Part shown: positions 1-8,939 of the stretch, piece by piece | Layout of the letters: the number at the start of each line of letters is the position of its first letter | How positions within the stretch are numbered: the stretch's first letter is position 1 | DNA from: Lewinellaceae bacterium | GTDB lineage: Bacteria; Bacteroidota; Bacteroidia; Chitinophagales; Saprospiraceae | DNA length: 64,000 bases | Direction: 5' to 3' | Assembly (NCBI GenBank): GCA_020636435.1 | Contig: JACJXX010000001.1 | Span: 4,812,501 to 4,876,500, forward strand | The notes under the pieces: model-generated | Told to the model about the DNA's origin: nothing | The model's input: the letters and a program-made list of their open reading frames with translations, nothing else | Database searches by the model: none | Program-made: the position numbers and the translations under genes

Positions 1-822
<822 letters not shown>

Positions 823-892
823 AATGCCGTAAACGCTCCTTCAAGCGCGCTTTGCAGTTTATGGTTTCTCTCCCTTCCTTGTCTTTAAGAAA

Positions 893-1003
<111 letters not shown>

Positions 1004-1020
1004 CTCCACATAACAACTCA

Positions 1021-1056
1021 AGCCCCTGTGCGATCAAGCGCGCAGGGGCTTCGTTG
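1021..1056 (+). terminator. Rho-independent terminator of the rRNA operon
   Basis: A 12-bp stem (AGCCCCTGTGCG at 1021-1032 pairing with CGCGCAGGGGCT at 1039-1050, with one G-U pair) closes a 6-base loop. It is followed by a T-rich tail (TCGTTGTTT). It stands about 18 bases after the 5S gene, as expected for the end of an rrn transcript. Confidence 0.85.
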
Positions 1057-1180
1057 TTTGAAAAAAACACCATCCCGCCAATACAAAATGGCCTTCATTC
1101 TACTTTTTTTTGCTTATCCACAGGAATTTTAAAAAAATGATTGCTTTTTCAGGGTTGATGTGTATCTTTTATCGGAAAAT

Positions 1181-1227
1181 GCGTCTAAGAGGTTGGTATG
1201 GCAATACGACAATTGCCTCTGAGACGC
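1181..1227 (+). promoter_or_regulatory. Leader hairpin upstream of sigma factor gene
   Basis: GCGTCTAAGAGG (1181-1192) pairs with CCTCTGAGACGC (1216-1227) with a single mismatch, enclosing a 23-base loop. It ends about 50 bases before the sigma-factor start codon and has no T tail, so it does not look like a terminator. It could be a 5'UTR structure or an operator. The surrounding 1057-1276 is AT-rich with no gene seen, and contains a perfect DnaA-box 9-mer (TTATCCACA) at 1114-1122. Confidence 0.3.
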
Positions 1228-1276
1228 GCCTTTAGCCATAAAAACAGGCCCCTTGGAAAAGACGTGCAATAAATCA

Positions 1277-1834
1277 ATGAAAGATATCGAGGTGATCCAC
1301 CATTACCTCGACACCCAGGCATCGAGGTGTTTCAGCCTTCTCTATGGAAGATACTCCGCCAAAATTTACAGCAAGTGTATCTCCATGTTGAAGGACGAGG
1401 CGCTGGCCCAGGACGCAACCCAGGAAATCTTCACCAAAATCTTTCTCAACCTATCGAGGTTCGGAGAAAAATCAATGTTTTCTACCTGGGTTTATTCAAT
1501 TACTTACAACTACTGCATTGATTTCCTGCGGCGAAAGAAAAAGCAGCAGGATATCTTCTCTGACGAGATGGAAAAAGCAGCAGAACCGGCCGATGAGCAA
1601 ACTTCAGAAAAAGAACTGCTCGAAATGGAAATCAGCCAGTTGAAAACAGTACTCGACAATATCCCGGCCGGAGACCGGGCCATCCTGCTGATGAAATACC
1701 AGGATGGCATGTCCATCAAGGATATCGCAGAAATTTTAGACAAGACCGAAAGCGCCATCAAAATGAAGATCAAACGAGCAAAGGCCAAGGCGCAGCAGAC
1801 GAAGCACGAACTGTTTAAAGAACAACTTACTTAA
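1277..1834 (+). CDS. RNA polymerase sigma factor, sigma-70 family (ECF-like)
   Basis: A protein of about 185 residues with the two-domain layout of extracytoplasmic-function sigma factors. The N-terminal half carries a region 2 signature (DEALAQDATQEIFTKIF, then FSTWVYSITYNYCIDFLRRK), the core-binding and -10 melting part. The C-terminal part (about residues 120-180) carries region 4 helix-turn-helix (SIKDIAEILDKTESAIKMKI), which would read the -35 element. A charged linker (about residues 95-115) joins them. The ATG at 1277 is preferred; an in-frame TTG at 1253 would add eight residues. It is first in a tight forward operon with a small membrane protein, an MscS channel and a DUF3078 protein, suggesting a role in envelope or osmotic stress. 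No anti-sigma gene with a recognised fold is next to it. Confidence 0.9.
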   Translation: MKDIEVIHHYLDTQASRCFSLLYGRYSAKIYSKCISMLKDEALAQDATQEIFTKIFLNLSRFGEKSMFSTWVYSITYNYCIDFLRRKKKQQDIFSDEMEKAAEPADEQTSEKELLEMEISQLKTVLDNIPAGDRAILLMKYQDGMSIKDIAEILDKTESAIKMKIKRAKAKAQQTKHELFKEQLT

Positions 1835-1853
1835 CGATAACGAGGATCGGAGA

Positions 1854-2138
1854 ATGAACAATTTCCAAAGACTGGAAGAAGAGCAGGCCCGGCAGTACGA
1901 TGCCTCCAAGCGGCAGTCCGTACAAAACAACCTGACGCACACCTTCGGGGTGTTTAAATTCATCGGGCAGATCATCGATGTGTACTTGCCGGCTATGATC
2001 GGCGTTTTGATATCGGCAGTGGGTGGAGACGGGTCGGAAACCGGCAATCCGGAATCCAACCGGACTCCTTCGGAAGGAGGGGTCCACCCGGGGCAAATTG
2101 GCCCCAATCCTCCGGACGGAGACGCCCTACCCCGTTAA
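1854..2138 (+). CDS. Small hypothetical protein with one possible membrane helix
   Basis: A 94-residue protein starting 19 bases after the sigma-factor stop, so almost certainly cotranscribed. The N-terminus is polar and charged (NNFQRLEEEQARQYDASKRQ), followed by one hydrophobic stretch at about residues 33-57 (FGVFKFIGQIIDVYLPAMIGVLI). The tail is Gly/Pro-rich and low in complexity (about residues 58-94). No known family is recognised. Its place directly after a sigma factor and before an MscS channel makes a small membrane-bound regulator or anti-sigma-like partner possible, but this is inference from position only. Confidence 0.65.
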   Translation: MNNFQRLEEEQARQYDASKRQSVQNNLTHTFGVFKFIGQIIDVYLPAMIGVLISAVGGDGSETGNPESNRTPSEGGVHPGQIGPNPPDGDALPR

Positions 2139-2177
2139 AAGCAACTTCTTTTCCCTTAAACCCGAAAAATTGTCATC

Positions 2178-3047
2178 ATGATCATACCCTTACAAACCGA
2201 TGTCCTGAACAAAGGCATTAACTTATGGGCTATCCTCCAGGACCTGCTCGTTGGTTTCGCTTCAGTGATACCCAACCTCATCGGAGCGCTCGCTATTTTG
2301 ATCATTGGCCTTATCGTCTCCAAGATTGCCGCCCGCTTTGTCCGGCGCATTCTCGTTACCATCGGCGCCGATAAACTGGCCGAACGGCTCAATGAGATCG
2401 AAATCGTTTATAAGAGCAATATCCAGGTCGTGCCGAGTATGCTCCTTTCAAAGGTGATCTACTACTTCCTATTGTTCATCTTTGTAGTGGCCGCCACCGA
2501 AATACTGAATATGCCGGTCATCTCTCAGCTGATGGGCCAAATCCTCAACTATATCCCGGTGCTCATCTCGGCTATGGCGGTTTTTGTAATCGGCCTGCTG
2601 ATCAGCGATTTCCTGAAAAATATGGTCAAAACAGCCTGTGAATCGCTGGGCATACCGGCTGCAGGATTGATCTCCAGCGTGGTCTTTTATTTTCTCTTCC
2701 TCAATATCGCGATGATCGCGCTTTCTCAGGCGCGGATCGATACCGAATTCATCCAGGACAACCTCTCCATCATCCTGGCCGGAGTAGTGCTGGCCTTCGC
2801 CATCGGTTATGGCTTTGCTTCCCGAAATATCGTAGCCAACTTCCTGGCTTCCTTTTACAATAAGGGCAAGATCAATGTCGGCGATACCATCGGCATTGAA
2901 GGCGTAAAAGGCAAGGTCATCCGGATGGATAACTCCTCGATCGTACTGGAAGTGGAAAGCCGTGAAGTGCTGATCCCCCTGAGCAAGATAGCTTCCGAAA
3001 AAATCGATGTCTTTGAGCGGGCCCAGCCGAATGCGGAAGACGCATAA
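2178..3047 (+). CDS. MscS-family small-conductance mechanosensitive channel
   Basis: A 289-residue inner-membrane protein with four or five hydrophobic helices (about residues 25-50, 86-108, 118-145, 160-185 and 195-215). These are followed by the MscS pore-lining and beta-domain signature near residues 218-262 (GYGFASRNIVANFLASFY, then INVGDTIGIEGVKGKV). The first half resembles the conserved TM-helix repeat found in Bacteroidota MscS relatives. The family opens under membrane tension and releases solutes during hypo-osmotic shock. The protein is short after the beta domain, so the large C-terminal cage of E. coli MscS is reduced or absent. It starts 39 bases after the preceding small gene, in the same operon as the sigma factor. 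Confidence 0.88.
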   Translation: MIIPLQTDVLNKGINLWAILQDLLVGFASVIPNLIGALAILIIGLIVSKIAARFVRRILVTIGADKLAERLNEIEIVYKSNIQVVPSMLLSKVIYYFLLFIFVVAATEILNMPVISQLMGQILNYIPVLISAMAVFVIGLLISDFLKNMVKTACESLGIPAAGLISSVVFYFLFLNIAMIALSQARIDTEFIQDNLSIILAGVVLAFAIGYGFASRNIVANFLASFYNKGKINVGDTIGIEGVKGKVIRMDNSSIVLEVESREVLIPLSKIASEKIDVFERAQPNAEDA

Positions 3048-3083
3048 CCCCGGCTCCGGCTTTTTTTTAAAACAAAATGAAGA

Positions 3084-4010
3084 ATGATGTACAGATCACT
3101 ATTGACTTTTACCCTTCTAGTTTTCTTTTTCTTTTCCGCCGGCGCTCAAACTGAGCAGGAACTGAAAGACATGAAAGCGCAAAAGAAAACCGAGCTTGGA
3201 GCATTGGAAGCGCAAGTAGCGGCTATACAAGGAGAAATAGCCGGCATTGACAAACAATTGCTCGTCTTTCCGAGATGGGAAACCGGTGCGTTCGGCCTTA
3301 TCGGAGCGAATTTAAGCGGTTTCAACGATTGGCTGTCAAGGAATGATCCCAATATCTCAACGGTCGGTTTAAGCTTTAGCGCCAATGGTTTTGCGAACTA
3401 CTTTACGCCCAAGACTTTTTGGAGAAACGGCGGGAATCTGGCTATTGGCTTCTCTAAACTCAAGGAGACGGACCGAGATGGAAACGTTGTGGCAGAGACG
3501 GAATTGAAATCCCCTGATGTCATCAACTTCTCTTCTCTTTTTGGGTATAAACTGTCTGAAAAAATGGCCATTTCAGTACTGGGAGAATACAGGAGTACGA
3601 TTTTGGAAAATTTCAACAATCCGGGATATCTTGACCTTGGGACAGGCATAACCTGGACACCACTGGAAAACCTGATCGTGGTGGCCCATCCGCTAAACTA
3701 TAACTTTGTTTTTTCTGACAAGGGAAGCTCCTACGAGTCCTCCCTGGGGGCAAAAATAATGGTGGATTACACCAAAGAGGTATTTGCAGGGGTAAATTGG
3801 AAATCCAATTTATCTTATTTCCTGAGCTATAAGGACGCTGACTATTCCAACTGGACCTGGGTGAATGGCATCGCTTTTCAAGCCTTTAAAAAGGTGGGCG
3901 TAGGCTTTGAGTTGGGCCTTAGAAGCAACAAGCAGGAGGCTATCGCCAATGAAGTTGCGGACAATCCTCTGCAGACTTATTATGTGCTGGGTGTAACCTA
4001 TAGTTTGTAA
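3084..4010 (+). CDS. DUF3078 family outer-membrane protein
   Basis: A 308-residue exported protein. It has a signal peptide (about residues 1-21, ending in AGAQ), a short coiled-coil stretch rich in Glu/Lys/Ala (about 24-58) and a long C-terminal region of alternating aromatic/polar strands typical of an outer-membrane beta barrel, ending in aromatic-hydrophobic YSL. The pattern YLDLGTGITWTPLENL followed by a lysine/tyrosine strand matches the Bacteroidota family DUF3078, whose function is unknown. Two ATGs are adjacent at 3084 and 3087. It is last in the sigma/small protein/MscS operon, 36 bases after the channel. A weak GC-rich, T-tailed stretch (about 3047-3068) lies between the two genes. 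Confidence 0.82.
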   Translation: MMYRSLLTFTLLVFFFFSAGAQTEQELKDMKAQKKTELGALEAQVAAIQGEIAGIDKQLLVFPRWETGAFGLIGANLSGFNDWLSRNDPNISTVGLSFSANGFANYFTPKTFWRNGGNLAIGFSKLKETDRDGNVVAETELKSPDVINFSSLFGYKLSEKMAISVLGEYRSTILENFNNPGYLDLGTGITWTPLENLIVVAHPLNYNFVFSDKGSSYESSLGAKIMVDYTKEVFAGVNWKSNLSYFLSYKDADYSNWTWVNGIAFQAFKKVGVGFELGLRSNKQEAIANEVADNPLQTYYVLGVTYSL

Positions 4011-4130
4011 GCAGGCTCTGATAAAGTTTTAAAAACATAAAAAAGCCCGTGGATAAAGAGTTCCAGCCATCTCACAGAAAATTCCTGCCATTTTTTGGCG
4101 GAAATTAATGATTATCGGACAAAATAAGTA

Positions 4131-4850
4131 CTACGGCCCCTTAACGAAAGCATGGCTCAAAATGACCGGAGGAGAAAAACACAGGCTTTCCAGCTCTTTC
4201 AGGCTGCCATTGAAAACATTGAAATCCACATGGCCGTTAATGCCGCTGAGCCGGCCCCGGTTGCCGTATTGCCAGAACTGCCAGTCGCGCCCACAGGCCA
4301 GGCTGGGTTCGCGGGAGTTGTAGCGGGCAATCCAGATGGGATAATCGTCAAATTGCCCGGCCAGGTATTTGTTGTAGAATTTAAGGTTCGTATACAGGAT
4401 GGGTTTGGTATTGTACCGGATTTCCACCAGATAAAGCCAGGTGCGCACGCCGGTGATGAGCTGGACTTTGGAGGCGCCGTCCAGCACCTCGACATCCAGC
4501 ACGGGGGGAAGGTCCCCGTATTCCATCTCGACCGCATCCAGAAAGTTGTCGGCCTGCCATTCAGCGGGAAGCGTCGGGCGAAAAAAGTGGTAGGCGCCCC
4601 GGTAGAGGCCCACCCGCTTCATTTCTTCCCAGTTGCGGCAAAAGAGGGTGTCGGTCATGCTGATGCCTTCGGTGGCCTTCACAAAAGCAAAATGAAGCTC
4701 GTCCCCCCCCATTACCGAGTCCCAGTTGATCGTGGATTGATAATGAGATATGTCAATACCGTGGACTTCATACTGCTGCAGCCGCACAGTCTGATGCTCG
4801 CAGGCCGTTAAGGCCAGGGCCAGGATTGATATGGTGAGGAAGTGCCGCAT
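4131..4850 (-). CDS. Glycoside hydrolase family 25 (lysozyme-like) lipoprotein
   Basis: About 239 residues from the preferred start at 4850, which gives a clean lipoprotein signal (MRHFLTISILALALTAC) with the lipid-attached Cys at the end of LTAC. An upstream in-frame start at 4883 would add 11 residues before this signal and is unlikely. The mature part has GH25 hallmarks: HGIDISHYQ early, FVKATEG, GAYHFFRP, the catalytic strand PPVLDVE, then YTNLKFYNKY and WQYGNRGRLSGINGHVDFN. GH25 enzymes cut the MurNAc-GlcNAc link in peptidoglycan. Attached to a membrane in the envelope it may serve wall remodelling or be used against other bacteria. It stands alone, convergent with the operon to its left. 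Confidence 0.9.
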   Translation of the reverse strand: MRHFLTISILALALTACEHQTVRLQQYEVHGIDISHYQSTINWDSVMGGDELHFAFVKATEGISMTDTLFCRNWEEMKRVGLYRGAYHFFRPTLPAEWQADNFLDAVEMEYGDLPPVLDVEVLDGASKVQLITGVRTWLYLVEIRYNTKPILYTNLKFYNKYLAGQFDDYPIWIARYNSREPSLACGRDWQFWQYGNRGRLSGINGHVDFNVFNGSLKELESLCFSPPVILSHAFVKGP

Positions 4851-5094
4851 AAGTCCAATTGGTTCCTTCACAGTTGCTGACAAACAAGGTCGTCAAAAAA
4901 ACGGCCAGTTAAAAGTACCTAAATCCGGTTTAATGTTTCAATAACATTTGTCATCTCCCGGAATGGGAGGGAGGGGGGCTTAGAGCTTGTTTCGAGGAAG
5001 TTAGTGATTCTTTCTTATTTCTAACGTATCTTTAGCATAAAGGATGCATTTTTTAAGAACCGGGAATGACGTACAGCCAACCATTTAAGCATTC

Positions 5095-6297
5095 ATGATC
5101 AACTTGCGCCAACTTTTTTTGCAGCATATCGCCCAGACCAGCCCCTCTCCCCTCCTGCTGGAGATCGAACGGGCCGAAGGCATGTACCTCTACAGCCCGG
5201 AAGGCAAGCCCTACCTCGACCTCATCGCCGGCATCGGCGTCAGCGGATTGGGGCACCGGCATCCGGCGGTGGTGGAAGCGGTAAAGGCGCAGCTCGACAA
5301 ATACCTGCACACCCTGGTCTACGGCGAGTTTGTTCTAGCTCCGCAGGTGCGGTTGGCCGAACGCCTGGCCCAGGCGCTGCCCGACCCGCTGGACAGCGCC
5401 TACTTTGTCAACTCCGGCACGGAAGCTACCGAGGGCGCCATGAAACTGGCCAAGCGCTATACCGGCCGGTACGAGATCGTGGCTTGCAAAAAAGCCTATC
5501 ACGGCAGCACCCAGGGCGCCGCCAGCCTGATGTGGCCCAAAGACTTCACCCAGGCCTACCACCCTCTCCTGCCCGGCATCCGCCACATCGAATACAACTG
5601 CGAATGGTGCCTGCAACAGATCACTGAACGGACAGCCGCCGTTGTCATGGAAACGGTGCAGGGCGAATGGGGTATTCGCCCGCCCTTGGAAGGCTATCTG
5701 CAAAAAGTGCGAAAGCGTTGCGACGAGGTAGGCGCCCTGCTCATCCTCGACGAGATTCAGGCCGGCTACGGCCGCACCGGACACCTTTTCGCCTTTGAAC
5801 AGTACGGCATTGTGCCCGACATCCTGCTGCTGGCCAAGGGCATGGGCGGCGGCATGCCCATCGGGGCCTTCATCGCCTCCCAGGCGGTCATGAGCGCCCT
5901 GTCCGACAATCCCATCCTGGGGCACATCACGACCTTCGGCGGCCACCCGGTAAGCTGCGCCGCCGCCCTGGCCACGCTAAACATTTTGATAGAAAGCGAT
6001 CTTATCGGGCAAGTGAAGGCCAAGGAGCAACTGTTTCTGGAATTGCTGCAACACCCCGCCATAGTAGAAGTGCGCAGCGCCGGCTTGTGGGTGGCGGTAG
6101 AGCTGGAGGGCTTTGAGGCAGTGCAGTCGGTCATCCGCCATTGCCTGGAGAAAGGGTTGATCACCGACTGGTTTCTCTTCAACAGCAACTCGCTGCGCAT
6201 CGCTCCGCCCCTGATCATTACGGAGGAGCAGATCCGGTGGGCGTGTGGGGTGATTTTGGAGGGGATTGAAATGACGGCAGGAAGTTTACCCTGCTGA
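5095..6297 (+). CDS. Class III PLP-dependent aminotransferase (aspartate/acetylornithine aminotransferase family)
   Basis: A 400-residue enzyme of normal length for class III aminotransferases. Visible are the phosphate-binding SGTEATEGAMKLAK (about 107-120), the cofactor-binding aspartate in LILDEIQAGYGRTG (Asp219), and the Schiff-base lysine in LLLAKGMGGGMPIG (Lys248). TFGGHPVSCAAAL follows near 280. The family includes ornithine, acetylornithine and 4-aminobutyrate aminotransferases; the substrate cannot be read from the sequence. No arginine or GABA pathway genes are adjacent, so the pathway is open. The gene stands alone, with an IS110 element inserted shortly after its stop. GC content is higher than in the following accessory stretch. 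Confidence 0.9.
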   Translation: MINLRQLFLQHIAQTSPSPLLLEIERAEGMYLYSPEGKPYLDLIAGIGVSGLGHRHPAVVEAVKAQLDKYLHTLVYGEFVLAPQVRLAERLAQALPDPLDSAYFVNSGTEATEGAMKLAKRYTGRYEIVACKKAYHGSTQGAASLMWPKDFTQAYHPLLPGIRHIEYNCEWCLQQITERTAAVVMETVQGEWGIRPPLEGYLQKVRKRCDEVGALLILDEIQAGYGRTGHLFAFEQYGIVPDILLLAKGMGGGMPIGAFIASQAVMSALSDNPILGHITTFGGHPVSCAAALATLNILIESDLIGQVKAKEQLFLELLQHPAIVEVRSAGLWVAVELEGFEAVQSVIRHCLEKGLITDWFLFNSNSLRIAPPLIITEEQIRWACGVILEGIEMTAGSLPC

Positions 6298-6372
6298 GTG
6301 CAGCGAAGACGGGCTTGCCTGGACTTCGGCGTGAGATGAACTGTGTTAAAAAGCAAGAAAAAAGGCAAAAAT

Positions 6373-7371
6373 TTACGCCGCTTTTTCATTTTTAAGATGG
6401 TACTCATTATCGAATTTCACCCCTGATTTGACCACCGCAAACATCTGCCGGAGCATCTTATTGCACACTGCTAGCATGGCCACTTTGTGGCATTTCCCTT
6501 TGCTTCTGAGGCGCTCATACAGCAGTTTGCAGGGCTGGTTGAAGCGCTTGGCTGACCGGGCGCCCATGTAGAGCAAGGCCCTCAAATTGGGGTCTCCCGT
6601 CTTGGAAATGCTGCCTCGTTTTTTAATGCTGGAGCCGGACTCGCACTGGGTGGAACACACGCCGACAAACTTGGCCAGCTGCTTGGGGTTGTCAAATTCC
6701 CGGAAGCCGTTGGTAGCCACCAACAGGCTCTGGGCGATGGCCGGGCCGACGCCAACTACGGAGGTGGCCAGAGCGTAGGCCTGGTCAAAACAATCCTCCG
6801 AAATGCTCAGGAGGCCCTTTTCAGTATCCTGGATTTGCCGCTTGCACAACGCTAAACTTTCCCTCAGAGACTCCTGGACATAAGGCAGGGGCTTGACGTG
6901 GAACTCGAGGGCGTGCAACTGGTTGGAAATAACTACCTGCTGTTTTTTGAGCTGCTTCAAATACACCCTCAATTGGGTGATTTCCAGCATCTTGTCGCTT
7001 GGTATACGATAGGATTTGGGCTTATTGAACTGCCCGTACAACGCCAGTGCGCAGGCATCTTTGGCGTCAGTTTTGGTCGTGGATAGCAGTACGCCCTTAA
7101 TGAAACCGTTGCTCTGTTTAGGATTTAAAACAGAAACAGGAACCTGGTTTTCGCACAGCGCAAAGACAACTTTCATGGAGTAATTGCCGGTGGCTTCGAG
7201 CACGACATGAGGCTTGGGAAGCTCTTTAACCTTCTGTAGCAGGGCTGCGATCCCGGCATCATTGTTGTCGAATTTATCGACTTCCCACTGCTCGGGGGCA
7301 AGCGGAAAAGCTGTCACCAGGTCGTCTTTGCTGACATCTATACCAATGAAAGTTTTGGGCAACGTGTCCAT
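6373..7371 (-). CDS. IS110 family transposase (DEDD recombinase)
   Basis: A 332-residue protein, full length for the family. The N-terminal RuvC-like DEDD domain keeps all four acidic residues: Asp12 in GIDVSKD, Glu59 in VVLEATGNY, and Asp102 and Asp105 in TTKTDAKDA. A coiled-coil region (about 125-175) follows. The C-terminal Transposase_20 domain has the VVGVGPAIAQSLL helix-hairpin-helix and the serine motif STQCESGSSIKKRGSISKTGD (likely catalytic Ser245). The enzyme should be active, making dsDNA circles and inserting them at sites chosen by a bridge RNA, as shown for IS621 and relatives. Its only neighbours within the element are non-coding flanks. Confidence 0.95.
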   Translation of the reverse strand: MDTLPKTFIGIDVSKDDLVTAFPLAPEQWEVDKFDNNDAGIAALLQKVKELPKPHVVLEATGNYSMKVVFALCENQVPVSVLNPKQSNGFIKGVLLSTTKTDAKDACALALYGQFNKPKSYRIPSDKMLEITQLRVYLKQLKKQQVVISNQLHALEFHVKPLPYVQESLRESLALCKRQIQDTEKGLLSISEDCFDQAYALATSVVGVGPAIAQSLLVATNGFREFDNPKQLAKFVGVCSTQCESGSSIKKRGSISKTGDPNLRALLYMGARSAKRFNQPCKLLYERLRSKGKCHKVAMLAVCNKMLRQMFAVVKSGVKFDNEYHLKNEKAA

Positions 7372-7394
7372 AAAATTTGTACATTTACGAAGTT

Positions 7395-7560
7395 AAAAAA
7401 TTTATTTGAGCAAGACATTGGTGCTACTACGATCATCGTAAACGGGCTCGAAGCCTATATAACTGTCCAGTATGGCATCAATGGTACAAACGGGCGGGTG
7501 GCTCAACATCTCACGCGGTGTCTAAGCACCAACTTCGGCTCGGCCTAACCCGCCCGCTGC
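7395..7560 (-). ncRNA. Candidate IS110 bridge RNA in the transposase leader
   Basis: The non-coding stretch directly upstream of the transposase start is GC-rich, unlike the AT-rich base next to the gene, and can fold extensively. CGGGCGGGT (7491-7499) pairs with ACCCGCCCG (7548-7556). TTGGTGCT (7418-7425) pairs with AGCACCAA (7525-7532). A 13-base palindrome TACGATCATCGTA lies at 7428-7440, and the hairpin GGCTCGAAGCC at 7445-7455. In IS110-group elements the bispecific bridge RNA is encoded in this position. Strand is assigned from the transposase. Target- and donor-binding loops cannot be assigned without aligning other copies. Confidence 0.5.
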
Positions 7561-7771
7561 TCTCTTGGTAAATATCGTTTTTTATCTTCATTTTTCGTTT
7601 TTGCTAAGTTACGACTTCGGCGTGAACTCAGTCGAACGCTCAGTCGAACGCTGTGGACGGCGAAAAGAGGGCGAAAGGGGCCTGCGCCATAAAAAACAAA
7701 GCTTCCTTAACAAAAGAAAGTTTGAAGTGGGAAGTCGGAAAGCATCCAGGGAAGGAATTATTTCTAATGCC

Positions 7772-7856
7772 GCAAAATTTTGTTTTGACCTGGTTTTTTA
7801 CGGAACCCCTTCTCATTCCCCTTGAAAGGGGAAGGTATGCCAAAACAAAATTTTGC
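7772..7856. repeat. Nested palindromic repeat (16-bp arms)
   Basis: GCAAAATTTTGTTTTG (7772-7787) is exactly repeated in inverted form at 7841-7856. Inside lies a second hairpin, TTCCCCTTGAAAGGGGAA. The whole 85-base unit lies between the IS110 element and the next gene, in an otherwise gene-free gap. It could be a small non-autonomous mobile element or a structured RNA. There is no U tract on either side to support a simple terminator. Confidence 0.6.
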
Positions 7857-7909
7857 TTAGTGGGATATACAGAACAGGCCATTTTAAGCCTTCATGAAAT
7901 CAGATCCTT

Positions 7910-8623
7910 ATGGCAAAAAGAAACACCGGGAAATCCGTTAAACGGCGGCCGGGAAGGCCGAGGAAGAGCCAGAAGCAGGCCGCGTTCGAGAAGATGGTGC
8001 GAACGCGGATTGGCCTGTTGGTTGGCCTTACGCTATTTGTGAGCTTGGGTTTGATTATCCTGAAGACGCCGGTGTTCAAGTTCCTGGTCTCAGTCTTAAC
8101 CTATGAAGCCAATGAATCCTCCGAGCCGGAAAGCCGGGTTGATGACGCGATCAACCTTTCCTTTGAGATCAGGAACAGCGATTATAAAAGGGAACAGTTA
8201 TTTGCATTGTTGAGCGACCCGGTGGAATGGTACAACCGGACGCGGAGGCTGAACGGGCGTTTTCCATCCAGTGCAGAATATGACCTGTTCCGGTATCTGG
8301 CGAAGCCGGAGGTGGAGGAGATCGATTTTGTGGGAAACAACTATGAGATCAATTTTCACGGAGTATACCGATATCGAAGGCCAAAAAATCAGCTGCTGGC
8401 CTTTGAAAGTGGGATTGCTTTTATGGAGGGCGGGCTTATCACTTCGCTGACAACGGAGTCGGTGCCCAATGAGTATCATCTGGACTGGGTGAATAAATTG
8501 TGGAGATGGTACCCGCTTTTTTGTGTAGGAATAACCTTTATCGCTTTGCTGATTATTTTGTTTGGCAAGGTAGAAAAGAGCTTGCTTTTTGATCTGATCA
8601 GGAAGCGGGTAGGTCTGGGGTGA
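7910..8623 (+). CDS. Hypothetical membrane protein with two transmembrane segments
   Basis: A 237-residue protein of no family I recognise. The N-terminus is strongly basic (KRRPGRPRKSQKQ, an AT-hook-like string) and is followed by one membrane helix at about residues 33-55. A domain of about 140 residues follows, with a mixed charged/aromatic pattern (LLSDPVEWYNRTRRLNGRFPS, then GVYRYRRPKNQLLAFESGIAF). A second membrane helix (about 200-221) is close to the C-terminus. By the positive-inside rule both termini would be cytoplasmic and the middle domain periplasmic. It stands between the IS110 element and another orphan membrane protein, in a region of probable transfer. Confidence 0.6.
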   Translation: MAKRNTGKSVKRRPGRPRKSQKQAAFEKMVRTRIGLLVGLTLFVSLGLIILKTPVFKFLVSVLTYEANESSEPESRVDDAINLSFEIRNSDYKREQLFALLSDPVEWYNRTRRLNGRFPSSAEYDLFRYLAKPEVEEIDFVGNNYEINFHGVYRYRRPKNQLLAFESGIAFMEGGLITSLTTESVPNEYHLDWVNKLWRWYPLFCVGITFIALLIILFGKVEKSLLFDLIRKRVGLG

Positions 8624-8806
8624 GGGTAATAATTGACATTTGAAAAGGAGAAAAAGATTTGTGGAAGAGGCGTTATAGGGCACTCTGCGGCCAAGAGGGC
8701 CAGGGAATACTGGTTGGCAAAAAGAAAATAAATGAGAAATAAAATCATTGAATTACGGATGTAAGTAGTTCGTTATCAGTGATTTGTTTTTTAATAACTC
8801 GCACGC

Positions 8807-8858
8807 CAATGGGAAATTGGCACTCGAGATAGCATTGTCGGGGCGCAATTTCCCATTG
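8807..8858. repeat. Double palindrome (13-bp arms)
   Basis: CAATGGGAAATTG (8807-8819) is repeated in inverted form at 8846-8858. Each arm with its flanks is also a small hairpin by itself (GCCAAT/ATTGGC and GCAAT/ATTGC), so the element can fold as one long stem or two small ones. It lies in the 316-base gap before the 8940 gene. Nothing else is seen in that gap. Confidence 0.55.
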
Positions 8859-8939
8859 CGCTCGGACTTGAACGGAGAAACCTTATTGCGAAGAGCAGCA
8901 TGACCATTTTTTTAGTTCACAAGCTTAATTCCCAACGAG

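Larger units (their letters stand above)
6322..7625 (-). mobile_element. IS110-family insertion sequence
   Basis: An element of about 1.3 kb carrying one intact transposase (6373-7371, reverse strand), with a short right-hand tail and a structured non-coding leader of about 240 bases upstream of the gene. The 13-base sequence GACTTCGGCGTGA occurs in the same orientation at 6322-6334 and 7613-7625 and is used here as the boundary. IS110 elements normally have no terminal inverted repeats and only a short duplicated core, so the true ends may lie a little inside these repeats. The long leader and lack of terminal inverted repeats fit the IS110 subgroup rather than IS1111. Confidence 0.75.

Noticed and set aside
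1004..1276. tRNA genes after the 5S gene
   Set aside because: No cloverleaf pattern or TTCGAnTC arm was found in this gap.
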